From Adhaeribacter soli (GTDB taxonomy: Bacteria; Bacteroidota; Bacteroidia; Cytophagales; Hymenobacteraceae): 64,000 nt of DNA. The stretch covers positions 124,001 through 188,000 of the forward strand of contig NZ_VTWT01000002.1 of assembly GCF_008727925.1 (NCBI RefSeq). Direction: 5' to 3'. The notes beneath the pieces are model-generated. The model saw only the letters and a program-made list of their open reading frames with translations, searched no databases and was not told the DNA's origin. A program made the position numbers and the translations under genes. Positions within the stretch are counted from its first letter, which is position 1, and every line of letters starts with the position of its first letter. This document shows, one piece after another, positions 26,011 through 35,084 of the stretch.

Positions 26011-26736
26011 TTATTCAAAGAACAGGTAAAGCGTAACGGAGGTGGTAGAAAGTTTCTGAAAACTCCGGCTGTAACGGTTATTATCGGCGATCAGGATATT
26101 CGGCACGCCATGCGCAACCCGGAGTTCGGGCGCAAACTTAAAGAACGGATAAAACAGGTCTATGCCCGCGCCGTATTCGATCTGAAAATTATTTTTATCT
26201 ACCCGCAGTTTGTTGTCGATACGTTCGCTGCGTTTGCTGCCGCCCATATCGATCATGGGCGTAACGCCGGCCACAAAATACATGCGGCTGTTCTTGCGGC
26301 GCTTGGCGGCATATTTCACCAGGAAAGGCAGGTGCACCGTGGTGCTGGCCACTTCCTGGTCTTTGGCCTCCGTACCGTCCAGGCGGGAAAACTCGATGTT
26401 GCGGGTATTAAAACTTACACCCGGTAAAAAGCGAATGTTGAAATAATCGCCCAGTTGCCGGCTGATCACAAAACCAAGTGTAAAGGCCGGGGTAGATTTC
26501 GGGTTAGCTGCCTGGGCCGTATCGGTTTGCAACTGCGCTACATACTCCGCCGAATGCTCTACGTTAAAACGCGTAGCGGCTGCACCCAGGTAAAACCCGT
26601 AATGCATTTTCTTGCTGTCGTAATTGGGCAGGTTCTTTCCGTTGATCTTTTCCGATTTCTGGGCAAATGCCGTTCCCTGCAACAATAAAAAAAGAAGTAA
26701 ACTGAAAACTACTTTATAGCGGTGTAAATAGAACAT
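26011..26736 (-). CDS. porT: PorT, type IX secretion outer-membrane protein
   Basis: About 241 residues from MFYLHRYK, with a signal peptide ending [28 protein letters not shown] and the barrel pattern to the final FFE match PorT, an outer-membrane beta-barrel protein required for T9SS export. Its position directly behind ubiE is the arrangement I recall as common in Bacteroidota and supports the call. The ORF overlaps the end of ubiE by 28 bases; a start at 26760 would overlap by 52. It ties to the two T9SS-sorted proteases at 3.9-11.6 kb. Confidence 0.85.
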   Translation of the reverse strand: MFYLHRYKVVFSLLLFLLLQGTAFAQKSEKINGKNLPNYDSKKMHYGFYLGAAATRFNVEHSAEYVAQLQTDTAQAANPKSTPAFTLGFVISRQLGDYFNIRFLPGVSFNTRNIEFSRLDGTEAKDQEVASTTVHLPFLVKYAAKRRKNSRMYFVAGVTPMIDMGGSKRSERIDNKLRVDKNNFQIEYGAGIDLFYPFFKFAPELRVAHGVPNILIADNNRYSRSFQKLSTTSVTLYLFFE

Positions 26737-27431
26737 ATTCCAAATGTAAGTGGCTGCCATTGCGTATTCTTAAACCCAACCTTATCCAGGATCTTCAGGA
26801 AGTCCTTGCCGTCCGGAAAAGCCTGAACCGATTCGGGCAGGTAAGTGTACGCAGCCTGGTCTTTGGAAATTACTTTTCCGAAAACCGGCAGAATGTTTTT
26901 AAAATAGAAATTATACGCTTGTTTCATCGGGAAAGCCGTCGGCTTCGAGAACTCCAGTATAACGATTCTGCCCCCCGGTTTTAGTACACGGAACATCTCG
27001 GAAAGTCCTTTTTCAAGGTTCTCAAAATTACGCACGCCAAAGGCAGCCGTTACGGCCTCGAAGCTATTGGCCTCGAACTGCAAATTTTCCGAATCGCCGC
27101 TAAAAAGCTCGATCTTATGAGCCAGGCCTTTTTTCTGAATTTTTTCCCGCCCTACGGCCAGCATACCTTCCGATATATCGATGCCGGTAACTTTTTCCGG
27201 GTTTACTTTTAAGGCCTCAATGGCCAGATCGCCGGTGCCGGTGGCAATATCCAGAATACGGGCCGGCTTACTTTTTTGGAGCAGACCGATAGCCTTTTTC
27301 CGCCAGTAAATATCGATACCGGCGCTCAGGAAATGGTTCAGGAAATCGTATTTACCGGCAATACTGTTAAACATTTGCGCTACCTGGCTTTTTTTACTGC
27401 CAGATGCGTCTTTATAAGGGACTACCGCCAT
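26709..27431 (-). CDS. ubiE: Demethylmenaquinone methyltransferase
   Basis: 240 residues. The SAM motif [10 protein letters not shown], the family signatures [21 protein letters not shown] and [34 protein letters not shown] are clear UbiE/MenG hallmarks. It methylates demethylmenaquinone, the last step of menaquinone synthesis. A -7 box lies upstream (27454-27461). First gene of the ubiE-porT-SDR-cytochrome run. Cytoplasmic or membrane-associated. Confidence 0.95.
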   Translation of the reverse strand: MAVVPYKDASGSKKSQVAQMFNSIAGKYDFLNHFLSAGIDIYWRKKAIGLLQKSKPARILDIATGTGDLAIEALKVNPEKVTGIDISEGMLAVGREKIQKKGLAHKIELFSGDSENLQFEANSFEAVTAAFGVRNFENLEKGLSEMFRVLKPGGRIVILEFSKPTAFPMKQAYNFYFKNILPVFGKVISKDQAAYTYLPESVQAFPDGKDFLKILDKVGFKNTQWQPLTFGICSIYTAIK

Positions 27432-27453
27432 GGGCTGAAATATGCTTGAACCA

Positions 27454-27461
27454 CAAAAATA
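27454..27461 (-). promoter_or_regulatory. Promoter -7 box (TATTTTTG, minus strand) of ubiE
   Basis: Perfect TAnnTTTG on the minus strand, 22 bases before the ubiE start. Confidence 0.6.
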
Positions 27462-27496
27462 CTATTCCCTTAACTATAAAAGCTAAAATATGTTGT

Positions 27497-27534
27497 AAAA
27501 AAAACGGGCTGAACTTTTAGCTCAGCCCGTTTTC
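27497..27534 (-). terminator. Terminator of the OmpA/beta-propeller gene
   Basis: Stem aaaacgggctga/tcagcccgtttt with an 8-T run on the minus strand. Confidence 0.8.
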
Positions 27535-27557
27535 GGGGTTTCGGTTTTGCTTACCGC

Positions 27558-29771
27558 TTATTTTTTCGGTTCAACCTCCGTTTTGGTCTTAACTTTAGAA
27601 TCTTCGCCGGCTTTTACTTTGCCTTTGGTTTTTATTTCGCCGTCCGGCTCGATCTCGATCTTGGTTTCGTTTTTACCGTTTTCGATCTTGATCTTGGTTT
27701 CGCCTTTTTTCGAGGTTTTCACTTTCATTTCACCGTTTTCCATGGTGCCGGAAGCCGGACGAATGTTCTGCTGGGTTCCGGTACCTGTAGTTTTGGTGCC
27801 CGTGCCAGTACCACCGGTAGTGCCGCCGGTACGGTTTCTGGCGCCGCCGCCCATGGCGCTTGGCTGGTTAATTACCCGGAATTCGTCGCGGCGGTTAAGC
27901 TGCATATTCTCCGGAGAATCGTTCGGGGCAACCGGGCGTCTTTCGCCGTAGCTTACCGTTACCATGCGGCCGGCAGCAATGCCTTTTTTACGCAGGTAGT
28001 TGTAGGCAGACTTGGCGCGGTTCTCACCTAATACCATGTTGTATTCGTCGGTGGCGCGGCTATCGCAATGGCCTTCAATGGAGATGGTCATTTGCGGGTT
28101 GGCTTTCATTATGGAAGCAATGTTATCCAGTTCCCGAACCGATTCCGGACGAAGGTTATACTTGTCGGTATCGTAGTAAATGTTCTTGAACTTGATGGCC
28201 CGGGCAATCATAGAAGAATCTTCGTAAGGCACGTAAAAATCCTTCACGATGGTAGTAGTATCGTTGGTTACTACCGGAACATCAAATTCTTCGGTCGTAA
28301 TATTCTTACCGTCTTTGCTTACCACTACCGAATACTTACGGCCGGAAAGCACATTCACGCTATAATTTCCAGAGTCAGGCTTGGTAATATCGCGGTAGCT
28401 GATGGCCTTTTTATCGGCGGAAGTACTGTTGAAAACCAGTTCCACACCCGGAATTACCGAGCTGTCGCGCATAGAGTAAACATGGCCTTTAATGGTTACG
28501 TTGCGGATGTAGTTAATGGTCCAGATATCTTTTTCGCCGTAGCCGCCAATGCGGTAAGAAGAAAGATACGCGTAGCTGCCATCCGGGCTCAAACGGTAGT
28601 AAGTATCATCGTCCGGCGTGTTGATCGGGTAACCCATATTTTCCGGCTTGCTCCATTTACGGGCTACCGAATCGTATTTCGTCATGAAGATGTCGTAACC
28701 ACCCATGGTATTGTGGCCGCGGGAAGAGAAATACATGGTTTTTCCGTCTTTCGATAAATAAGGGCTATCGTCGTCGTACTTGGTATTGATCGGAGCGCCC
28801 ATCGATTTCGGTTTGCCCCAGTCGCCACCGGCTTCGCGGGTTGAATAGTAAATATCCAGGTCGCCGTTCTCGGAATAGTGGCTGGTAGAGAAGAACAGCG
28901 TTTTGCCGTCCGGCGTAATGTAAGCGTCGCTTTCAAAAGCCTTGGTGTTGATGTTGCTGTTCAGTTTTTTCGGCTGGGTCCAGTTGCCTTCCACTTTTTC
29001 GGAGAAGAAAATATCGCCGTTCTCATCCTGGCGGTACATCAGCAACTTGGTGTCGTTATCGAAAAGCTGAATGGAAGCATCGTGGCCTTTACCATTCAGG
29101 GCGCTGCTCAAAGAATGCGGCTGTTCCCACTCATCCGGCCCGATCCGGCGGGTTTCAAAAATATCCTCGAAGTACTCGCCATCGGCGGCTGCTTTACCAC
29201 CGGTCACGTTTTCCCCGCGGGAAGTAAAGAGCAGGTAATTGTCGTCGGAGGAAATAACCGGGCTATGCTCCGAATATTGGGTATTGATGGTTGGCCCCAG
29301 GTTCTTTACATAAACGTCTTTCTGTTTATTGAAGAGTTCTTTGGCGTTGCGGCTCTGCTGAATGAGCATGGCTACCTCGGCTTTGCGGCTGTCCGATTTC
29401 TTTTTCAGCGTGGCGTCGTAAGCCTTGTAGTGGTTAATGGCATCGTCGAAGCGGTAGTTGATGTGGTCTACCCGGCCCAGCCAGTACTCCACGTCTTTCG
29501 ACACTTTCGGCTTCAGCTTCTGTGCTCTGTAAATGTAATCGCTGGCCTTTTCCTTGTCGAAAGCCAGGTAGCTTACCCCGGCCCGGAAAAGCGCGGTTTC
29601 GTTATCCGGTTCTTTGGCTAAAACTTTTTCGTAAAAAGGTATGGCCGCCCGGTAGTTCTCGTTTTCAAAAAACTTATTGCCTTCCTTCATCAGCTTTCTG
29701 ACGCTTTGCGCCATGGTGGCGGATGCGGCAAAAAATGCCAGCATAAAGAGGAAAGTAGTCTTTTTCAACAT
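27558..29771 (-). CDS. PorE-like outer-membrane protein (TPR, beta-propeller, CRD, OmpA) with charged tail
   Basis: About 737 residues from MLKKTTFLFML, with a signal peptide ending ATMAQ. In order: TPR (about 25-145), a PD40/WD40-like propeller (about 165-425, with repeated SxDGxTLFFSS-type blades), a carboxypeptidase-regulatory-like domain (about 430-515), OmpA-like peptidoglycan binding (NIYYDTDKYNLRPESVRELD, NRRDEFRVI) and a 100-residue Gly/Thr then Lys/Glu-rich tail ending KTKTEVEPKK. The four-domain order is that of PorE, a T9SS component. However, many Bacteroidota OmpA proteins share it, and PorE is a lipoprotein while no lipobox is seen here. A start six residues upstream (29789) is possible. 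Confidence 0.82.
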   Translation of the reverse strand: MLKKTTFLFMLAFFAASATMAQSVRKLMKEGNKFFENENYRAAIPFYEKVLAKEPDNETALFRAGVSYLAFDKEKASDYIYRAQKLKPKVSKDVEYWLGRVDHINYRFDDAINHYKAYDATLKKKSDSRKAEVAMLIQQSRNAKELFNKQKDVYVKNLGPTINTQYSEHSPVISSDDNYLLFTSRGENVTGGKAAADGEYFEDIFETRRIGPDEWEQPHSLSSALNGKGHDASIQLFDNDTKLLMYRQDENGDIFFSEKVEGNWTQPKKLNSNINTKAFESDAYITPDGKTLFFSTSHYSENGDLDIYYSTREAGGDWGKPKSMGAPINTKYDDDSPYLSKDGKTMYFSSRGHNTMGGYDIFMTKYDSVARKWSKPENMGYPINTPDDDTYYRLSPDGSYAYLSSYRIGGYGEKDIWTINYIRNVTIKGHVYSMRDSSVIPGVELVFNSTSADKKAISYRDITKPDSGNYSVNVLSGRKYSVVVSKDGKNITTEEFDVPVVTNDTTTIVKDFYVPYEDSSMIARAIKFKNIYYDTDKYNLRPESVRELDNIASIMKANPQMTISIEGHCDSRATDEYNMVLGENRAKSAYNYLRKKGIAAGRMVTVSYGERRPVAPNDSPENMQLNRRDEFRVINQPSAMGGGARNRTGGTTGGTGTGTKTTGTGTQQNIRPASGTMENGEMKVKTSKKGETKIKIENGKNETKIEIEPDGEIKTKGKVKAGEDSKVKTKTEVEPKK

Positions 29772-29789
29772 TCTGACTGCATTATCCAT

Positions 29790-30171
29790 GTTTAAAATAG
29801 TTAAATAAGGTGCTTATAGTTATATGGGTATTGATTGGTAAAATTCACTCGGATTCTTTGCTAACTACTATACTGGTATTACTACATATTGGTTATAATA
29901 TATTTGAAAATCCTATCCTTGTCCGCAAAAAAAATTAAAAGAATTGGTGAGAGGCCCGTAAAAACCGGGGTGGTTTAAAATAGAAACAGAAGCCTGGGGC
30001 ACTAAAGCTAATTGAAAACATATTTGCCTACGTTACTCCTTTAAGCCGGTTTAGGTTACTATTTTTTGGTTATCACCGCTAAATTTCCTGTCGATCAAAA
30101 GCTACCGATTCAGTCTCAGGACTTTAGAAACCGTACTGAATTGGCTAAAAAAACTGAATTCAGCGCGAAAT
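29790..30171. other. AT-rich gap between the two PorE-like genes
   Basis: No ORF with coding features. It must hold the promoter of the 27558 gene (minus strand), but no TAnnTTTG box was found there. Nothing else recognised. Confidence 0.5.
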
Positions 30172-30223
30172 AAAAAACATAAGGCGCAAATATATAGTTT
30201 ATACCATATACTTACGCCTTATG
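30172..30223 (-). terminator. Terminator of the second PorE-like gene
   Basis: Stem cataaggcg/cgccttatg closing a long, partly paired AT-rich loop, followed on the minus strand by gttttttattt. Confidence 0.65.
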
Positions 30224-30250
30224 GGCCAAAAAAATCTAAAAGAAAAACAA

Positions 30251-32242
30251 TTATTGCTGCAATACCTTGAATTCGGTGCGCCGGTTCTGTTTCCGGCCGT
30301 CTTCAAAGCGGTTCGAGGCAATAGGTTTGCGGGCACCGTAACCTACGGCTACCATGCGGGTTTTGGCCACGCCTTTCTTAACCAGGTAATTCACTACGGC
30401 GCGGGCGCGTTTCAGAGAAAGGGCTTCGTTGTAAACGGCTTTGCCTTTATTGTCGGTATGGCCCGAAATTTCTACCCGCATACCCGGATTTTCCTGCATC
30501 AGGCCAAATAACCGGTCGAGTTCGGTGCGGGAGCTTTTGGTAAGCAGGTCTTTGCCGTATTCGAAGAAGATGTTGCGCAACACAATAGCCGCGCCAGCCT
30601 GAATTTTCTTTAATGCAATAGCTTTAGAGAGCGTATCGGGTTTATAAGCATCCGAAATTTTCAGGTCGGAGTTCTCGTAAAAATACCCTTCTTTCTGCAC
30701 CAGGAGGCTGTAAGCCACGTTCTTCTTCAGCTCCAGCTCAAAAGCCCCCAGGGTATCGGCAGTCAGTTTAAGCGGGCTTCCGGCTTTGCCTTTTTCAATT
30801 AAAACCAACTGGGCTGTAAGGGGCACTCCGGAAGCTGCATCCTGCACGCGGCCGGAAAGCTTTACTTTAAGTACTGGTTTTGCGCCACTTTCCGATACCG
30901 GGCCCGAAGCAATTACCGGTTCCGGGATAACCGGCTGCACTTCGGCTTCCGCAATTAAGGAATCGGTAGCAGTAGCGGTGCGGAAAGTGGCCAGGTAAAT
31001 ATCTTTGTCGCCTAAACCACCGATCCGGTCGGAGCAGAAATAGCCTTGGTGACCGTTGGGAGTAGGTACAAAATAAATATCGTCGTAAGGAGTGTTCACC
31101 GGCCAGCCCAAATTTTCGGCAATGCTCCAGGCCGCGCCTTCGGAAGAGGATCGGAAAATATCGTAGCCACCCATGCTGTTGTGGCCGCGGGAACTGAAAT
31201 AAAGCGTAACGCCGTCAGCGGCAATAAAAGGAGCGTCTTCGTCGTATTCGGTGTTTACGTTGGCGCCCAGGTTCATGGCTTCGCTCCAGCTGCCGTCGGG
31301 CTGTTTCATGGTCAGGTACAGGTCCAGGCCGCCAAAACCATCGGGCCGGTCGCTGGAAAAAAAAGCAAACTGCCCGTCGGGGGTAATAAAGAGGGAAGGT
31401 TCGAAATCGCGGGAATTGATAGGTTCGGGTAAAGGAACGGGCTTGCCCCAGGAGTTATTTCCAGTCCGTTTAATTGCATAAATATCGCCACCATTTTCTT
31501 CGCGGTACAAATAAAGGGTATTGCCGTCGGGTGAAATACTGGTGGCAGCATCGTGGTCGGGCGTGTTTACCGGCTTTCCGAAGGCTACGGGCGAGATCCA
31601 CTTTTCTTCTTTCAGGTCGGAGAAATAAATATCTTCGGTTACTCCTTTTTTACCCGGCGTGCCGGTATGGCGCGAAGTAAAGATCAGCGTATTGCCGTTA
31701 TTGGTTAAAAGCGGGGCCAGGTCGGCAGCCGGCGAATTTACCGGCGCACCAACGTTTTTAACTTCCGCCACCGCGGCGGCAGCCGTCAGCTCTTTCCCGG
31801 AACGACATTCGGTTATCCGTTTCTGCAGTTCCATGCGCTGCTCTTCGTCTTTGCGGCTGGTTTTATTCAGGACTACCTGGTATTGGGCAATGGCTTCTTC
31901 AAAGTTGTTGTTCAGGTGATAAGCGCGGGCCAGGCTCAGGGCGTAATCGGTTTTGGATTTGAACGGTTGGCTTGTTGCCTTCTGCAGAAAAGGAATGGCT
32001 TTATCGGGTTGCTGCAGTTCCAGGTAAATTAGCCCCAGGCGGCCGTTTATGCGCAAATTGTTGGGCTGGGCTTTCAGGGCCTTTTCGTAAAGAGGAAGTG
32101 CCGTTTTATAATCATTATTGAAAAATGCTTTGTCGGCGGACTTCAATGCCTTTTTCTGGTCTTGCGCCAAACCGGGCTGGTTCAGCCAGAACGTTAGAAA
32201 AAAAGCTATAAAAAGTACCCTGAAACTCATCATAAAAATCAC
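30251..32242 (-). CDS. Second PorE-like protein (TPR, beta-propeller, CRD, OmpA)
   Basis: 663 residues, close to P. gingivalis PorE in length. The signal peptide ends PGLAQ. TPR (about 25-150), PD40 propeller with SDGNTLYLYR/TPDGQFAFFSSDRPDG blades (about 175-430), CRD-like domain (LSGRVQDAASGVPLTAQLVLIEKG), and an OmpA domain with NIFFEYGKDLLTKSSRTELDRL and NRRTEFKVLQQ at the end. It is a paralogue of the gene at 27558 but lacks the charged tail. It probably spans outer membrane to peptidoglycan. Its role (T9SS or general envelope) is inferred from architecture and its closeness to porT. Confidence 0.85.
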   Translation of the reverse strand: MIFMMSFRVLFIAFFLTFWLNQPGLAQDQKKALKSADKAFFNNDYKTALPLYEKALKAQPNNLRINGRLGLIYLELQQPDKAIPFLQKATSQPFKSKTDYALSLARAYHLNNNFEEAIAQYQVVLNKTSRKDEEQRMELQKRITECRSGKELTAAAAVAEVKNVGAPVNSPAADLAPLLTNNGNTLIFTSRHTGTPGKKGVTEDIYFSDLKEEKWISPVAFGKPVNTPDHDAATSISPDGNTLYLYREENGGDIYAIKRTGNNSWGKPVPLPEPINSRDFEPSLFITPDGQFAFFSSDRPDGFGGLDLYLTMKQPDGSWSEAMNLGANVNTEYDEDAPFIAADGVTLYFSSRGHNSMGGYDIFRSSSEGAAWSIAENLGWPVNTPYDDIYFVPTPNGHQGYFCSDRIGGLGDKDIYLATFRTATATDSLIAEAEVQPVIPEPVIASGPVSESGAKPVLKVKLSGRVQDAASGVPLTAQLVLIEKGKAGSPLKLTADTLGAFELELKKNVAYSLLVQKEGYFYENSDLKISDAYKPDTLSKAIALKKIQAGAAIVLRNIFFEYGKDLLTKSSRTELDRLFGLMQENPGMRVEISGHTDNKGKAVYNEALSLKRARAVVNYLVKKGVAKTRMVAVGYGARKPIASNRFEDGRKQNRRTEFKVLQQ

Positions 32243-32404
32243 ATAACTGAAACGAACTGCTGGTTTTACTATTGCCTGTTCGCAAATATGTTAAAATAAA
32301 AGCGATATTGTTATTACTACCTGTAAAAAATTAAATCCCGATTAAAGTTCCAGGGCGGCCCCGCCTTATTCTATATAAATATAGCAAAGCCGGCCGTTTT
32401 TTTT

Positions 32405-32412
32405 TAAGTTTG
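32405..32412 (+). promoter_or_regulatory. Promoter -7 box (TAAGTTTG) of engB
   Basis: Perfect TAnnTTTG, 23 bases before the ATG at 32436. Confidence 0.6.
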
Positions 32413-32435
32413 ATGCTGGAATACTATTTCTGAAG

Positions 32436-33038
32436 ATGATTATAAAAGACGCCCGGTTTATTGCCAGCAATACGCAAGTTGATAAATGCCCCGAAACCGA
32501 ACTGCCGGAATACGCTTTCATCGGCCGTTCCAACGTCGGCAAATCGTCACTCATCAACATGCTCACCAACCGGAACAAACTGGCTAAAACGTCTTCTTTT
32601 CCGGGTAAAACCCAGCTCATCAACCATTTCCTGATCAATGAATCCTGGTACCTGGTAGATTTACCGGGTTACGGCTGGGCCAAAGTAAGCAAGGACTCGC
32701 GGGAGAAGTGGGGCAAAATGATTAAAGCGTATCTGGGCCGGCGGAAAAACCTGGTTTGCGTGTTCGTGCTCATCGATTCGCGCCACGAGCCCCAGAATGC
32801 CGACCTGGAATTTATTGAAATGCTGGGTACCATGGAAGTTCCGTTCGTGCTTGTATTTACCAAAACCGATAAGCAATCTTCGGTAAAAACCGACCAGAGC
32901 ATGGCTGCCTTTGGCCGTAAAATGCGCGAAACCTGGGACGAACTGCCGATGATGTTCCGGACCTCTTCGGCCGAAAAAGCCGGACGCGACGAAATTCTTG
33001 ACTTTATAGAGCAAACAAACAACCAACTAAGCGAATAA
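32436..33038 (+). CDS. engB: Ribosome biogenesis GTPase YihA/YsxC (EngB)
   Basis: 200 residues. G1 GRSNVGKSSL, G3 DLPGYG and G4 TKTD are all in place. The N-terminal ARFIASNTQVDKCPE and WGKMIKAYLGRRKNLV are typical of EngB. It is a GTPase needed for assembly of the large ribosomal subunit; cytoplasmic. The next gene (TonB-C protein) starts 66 bases later. Confidence 0.95.
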   Translation: MIIKDARFIASNTQVDKCPETELPEYAFIGRSNVGKSSLINMLTNRNKLAKTSSFPGKTQLINHFLINESWYLVDLPGYGWAKVSKDSREKWGKMIKAYLGRRKNLVCVFVLIDSRHEPQNADLEFIEMLGTMEVPFVLVFTKTDKQSSVKTDQSMAAFGRKMRETWDELPMMFRTSSAEKAGRDEILDFIEQTNNQLSE

Positions 33039-33104
33039 AATATTAAATTGGCATTAAAATTGGGATTCCTCCGGAACTCATTTTATCTTAAAAAGCAATT
33101 TATT

Positions 33105-33587
33105 ATGAAAGTTAAATTTTTCCTTGCAGCTGCCGGCCTGGCGTTTTTCGCCTTCAGTGCTTCCGCACAGTCCGATGCCAAAACCAAAGTAAAAACCAAA
33201 ACGGAGACCACCACTACCGAAACTCCTGCCGAAGCGGCGCCCCAGAAATCGCCGGAGCCTATTGCTCCCGGTCAGGACAAAGCCGGTGGAAAAGCCGCTG
33301 ACAAAGCGATTCCGGTAGCCCAGTACTACGAAGGCGGCCAGGCAGCCATGTACGAGTTCATTAACGCCAACGTACAATACCCACCCATGGCAAAACGGAA
33401 CCGTATTCAGGGCCAGTGCATTGTTTCCGTTACCCTGAACGAAGACGGTACCACTACCAACATGAAGATCCTGAAGAACATTGGCGGCGGTTGCGGCGAA
33501 GAAGCTTTGCGCGTGGTAAAGCTGCTGAAGTTCAAAGCCCCGGGTTACAGCGTGCAGTCCAGCATTCCGGTTAACTTCAAACTCTAG
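33105..33587 (+). CDS. Periplasmic TonB C-terminal domain protein without membrane anchor
   Basis: 160 residues. The signal peptide FFLAAAGLAFFAFSASAQ is cleaved. A low-complexity linker follows (KTKVKTKTETTTTETPAE, Pro/Ala-rich), then a TonB C-terminal domain (QYPPMAKRNRIQGQCIVSVTLNEDGTT, then GGCGEEALRVVKLLKFKAPG). True TonB keeps its N-terminal helix in the inner membrane; here the helix looks like a cleavable signal, so the mature protein would be free in the periplasm. It may therefore not drive receptors with ExbBD but bind them or act elsewhere. Start chosen at the ATG before the signal; a longer frame from 33048 is unlikely. Confidence 0.85.
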   Translation: MKVKFFLAAAGLAFFAFSASAQSDAKTKVKTKTETTTTETPAEAAPQKSPEPIAPGQDKAGGKAADKAIPVAQYYEGGQAAMYEFINANVQYPPMAKRNRIQGQCIVSVTLNEDGTTTNMKILKNIGGGCGEEALRVVKLLKFKAPGYSVQSSIPVNFKL

Positions 33588-33639
33588 TTTCGTAAACTCA
33601 AAGTTAAAGATTTGAATTTTCTGTAAGGCTGATTTTCAG

Positions 33640-33686
33640 TTTACAATTTTCAAATTTCCACATTTTCAAATTTCCACATTTAAACT
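33640..33686. repeat. Word repeat (ttttcaaatttccacat) before the DUF5606 gene
   Basis: The word ttcaaatttccacat occurs twice plus a partial copy, ending at the ATG of the next gene. Confidence 0.65.
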
Positions 33687-34214
33687 ATGCCTGTCGATTT
33701 AAGAGAAATTGCTTCTATTTCCGGAATGCCCGGTTTATACCGCATTGTAAGCCCAACGCGCAGCGGCGTTATTATTGAAACCCTTGCCGAAAATCCGGTA
33801 CGTTCAGCCGCCCAGGCCAAGCACCGCATTTCCCTGCTGCACGAAATTTCCATTTACACCAACGATCCGGAAGTTACAGCTCCCCTTTCCGAGGTATTCG
33901 ATAACATCCGGGCCAAGTACGGCGACAACGTTCCGGTAAACGGAAAATCTTCGAACCAGGAACTTGCCGCTTTTATGGAAGCAGTGCTGCCGGATTACGA
34001 CCGGGAACGGGTTTACATGTCGGACATTAAAAAACTGGCAGCCTGGTATGGTATTGTAAGCAAAAACTTACCTTTTACCAAAGCAACTCCAGAGGCAAAA
34101 GAAGCTGAACCTGCTCAGGAAGAAGCCAAACCAGCCAAAAAAGCCAAAGCCGAAAAAGCGGAAGCCCCGGAAGGTGAAGCCAAACCAAAGAAAACAAAAA
34201 AGTCTGCTGAATAA
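33687..34214 (+). CDS. DUF5606 protein with Lys/Ala/Glu-rich tail
   Basis: 175 residues. The N-terminal 130 residues (LREIASISGMPGLYRIVSPTR, LLHEISIYTND, LPDYDRERVYMSDIKKLAAWYGI) match DUF5606, a Bacteroidota family of unknown function. The last 45 residues are Lys/Ala/Glu/Pro-rich (EAKPAKKAKAEKAE), a likely flexible or nucleic-acid-contacting tail. No signal or membrane segment, so cytoplasmic. The terminator hairpin overlaps its last codons. Confidence 0.85.
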   Translation: MPVDLREIASISGMPGLYRIVSPTRSGVIIETLAENPVRSAAQAKHRISLLHEISIYTNDPEVTAPLSEVFDNIRAKYGDNVPVNGKSSNQELAAFMEAVLPDYDRERVYMSDIKKLAAWYGIVSKNLPFTKATPEAKEAEPAQEEAKPAKKAKAEKAEAPEGEAKPKKTKKSAE

Positions 34215-34227
34215 GCAGACTTTTTTG
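34195..34227 (+). terminator. Terminator overlapping the DUF5606 stop
   Basis: Stem aaaaaagtctgct/agcagactttttt. The left arm encodes the protein's last residues. Confidence 0.8.
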
Positions 34228-34255
34228 TTTAAAACGGTAGCGTTTATGGGGGAAA

Positions 34256-34288
34256 AAACCTCACAGGTTTCAGAAACCTGTGAGGTTT
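34256..34288. repeat. 16-bp perfect palindrome (aaacctcacaggtttc)
   Basis: Two 16-base arms with a one-base spacer. Stand-alone intergenic palindrome next to the G-rich inverted-repeat element. Confidence 0.7.
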
Positions 34289-34320
34289 GGATTGATAGCT
34301 GACCTTATGCAAGCAGGAGA

Positions 34321-34426
34321 AAAGTCCCCCTTTGGAGGGGGGAGGGGGAGGATTTCCATTATTTGATCAAAATATTTTTCAGATAAATCTCCTGTCCTCC
34401 CCCTACCCCCTCCAAAGGAGGACTTT
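34321..34426. repeat. G-rich inverted-repeat element, copy 1
   Basis: Arms at 34321-34352 and 34395-34426, 32 bases with two mismatches (aaagtccccctttggagg wording). The centre has tttgatc...cagataa. A second copy with the same centre and orientation is at 61546-61648. Confidence 0.8.
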
Positions 34427-34484
34427 AATAAACTTGCGAAACCTCAGGTATTAAATGGTATGGCTTAAGGCCTAAAAGTCGGTT

Positions 34485-35075
34485 TTATTCCCCGCCGCCT
34501 AAATAAAACCGGAGCGTTACCACCACGTTGCTGTTCTTAAAGTGCAGGTCGTCGAGCCATTTTACGGAATACTGGTAACGCGCATTGGCAGCAAAATTAT
34601 CCCAGATACGGTATTCAACCCCGCCCATATAATTGAGATCGAACTTCTGCAGATCTTCGGTCCGGTCTTCAAAGCCGACACCAACATCCACTTTGGCGCT
34701 TAACAGGTAATCGGCAGCAAGCCCGGCCTGCAAGGTAAACTTCGGCTGAATTTTGTAGTTAAGCAGCAAGGGAACCGAAACGTAATTGAGGCGCCATTTA
34801 TAAAACGCATTCGGATCGCCATATTCTACGGTATCGGATTTGCTGCCTTTCTGCAGAAACAATATTTCGGGCTGAAAACTGAATTTTTCGTTAATTTTGA
34901 AATTGGAGCTTCCCCCGAAAACAAGGCCGGCTTTATCGAACCCGCCCTGGCGGTCGCCGTCTATTTGCGAAGCGCTGGCGCCGATCACAATGGCGTTGCG
35001 GATCTGCTGGGCGTAAACGGTAGGTTTGAACAGGAAAAAACTAAAGAACGTAAACAAACATAAACATTTTTTCAT
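34485..35075 (-). CDS. Outer-membrane beta-barrel protein (PorT/OMP_b-brl_2 family)
   Basis: 196 residues. The signal peptide ends TVYAQQ. It has alternating strands typical of an eight-stranded barrel (FQPEILFLQKGSK, LNYVSVPLLLNYKIQP, TLQAGLAADYLLSAK) and ends with an aromatic-containing strand, VTLRFYLGG. It is a PorT-family-type barrel distinct from the PorT gene at 26011, and its function is unknown. Divergent from the next gene with only 9 bases between the starts. Confidence 0.82.
   Translation of the reverse strand: MKKCLCLFTFFSFFLFKPTVYAQQIRNAIVIGASASQIDGDRQGGFDKAGLVFGGSSNFKINEKFSFQPEILFLQKGSKSDTVEYGDPNAFYKWRLNYVSVPLLLNYKIQPKFTLQAGLAADYLLSAKVDVGVGFEDRTEDLQKFDLNYMGGVEYRIWDNFAANARYQYSVKWLDDLHFKNSNVVVTLRFYLGGGE
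35021..35028 (+). promoter_or_regulatory. Putative -7 box (TAGGTTTG) for the 35085 gene
   Basis: Perfect TAnnTTTG inside the divergent barrel gene, 56 bases before the TTG start at 35085. Confidence 0.4.
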
Positions 35076-35084
35076 AGCACTGGT

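Noticed and set aside
28068-28757. Long antisense frames across the OmpA/propeller genes (similar ones over other genes)
   Set aside because: They mirror the codon bias of the true genes on the other strand and have no family pattern.
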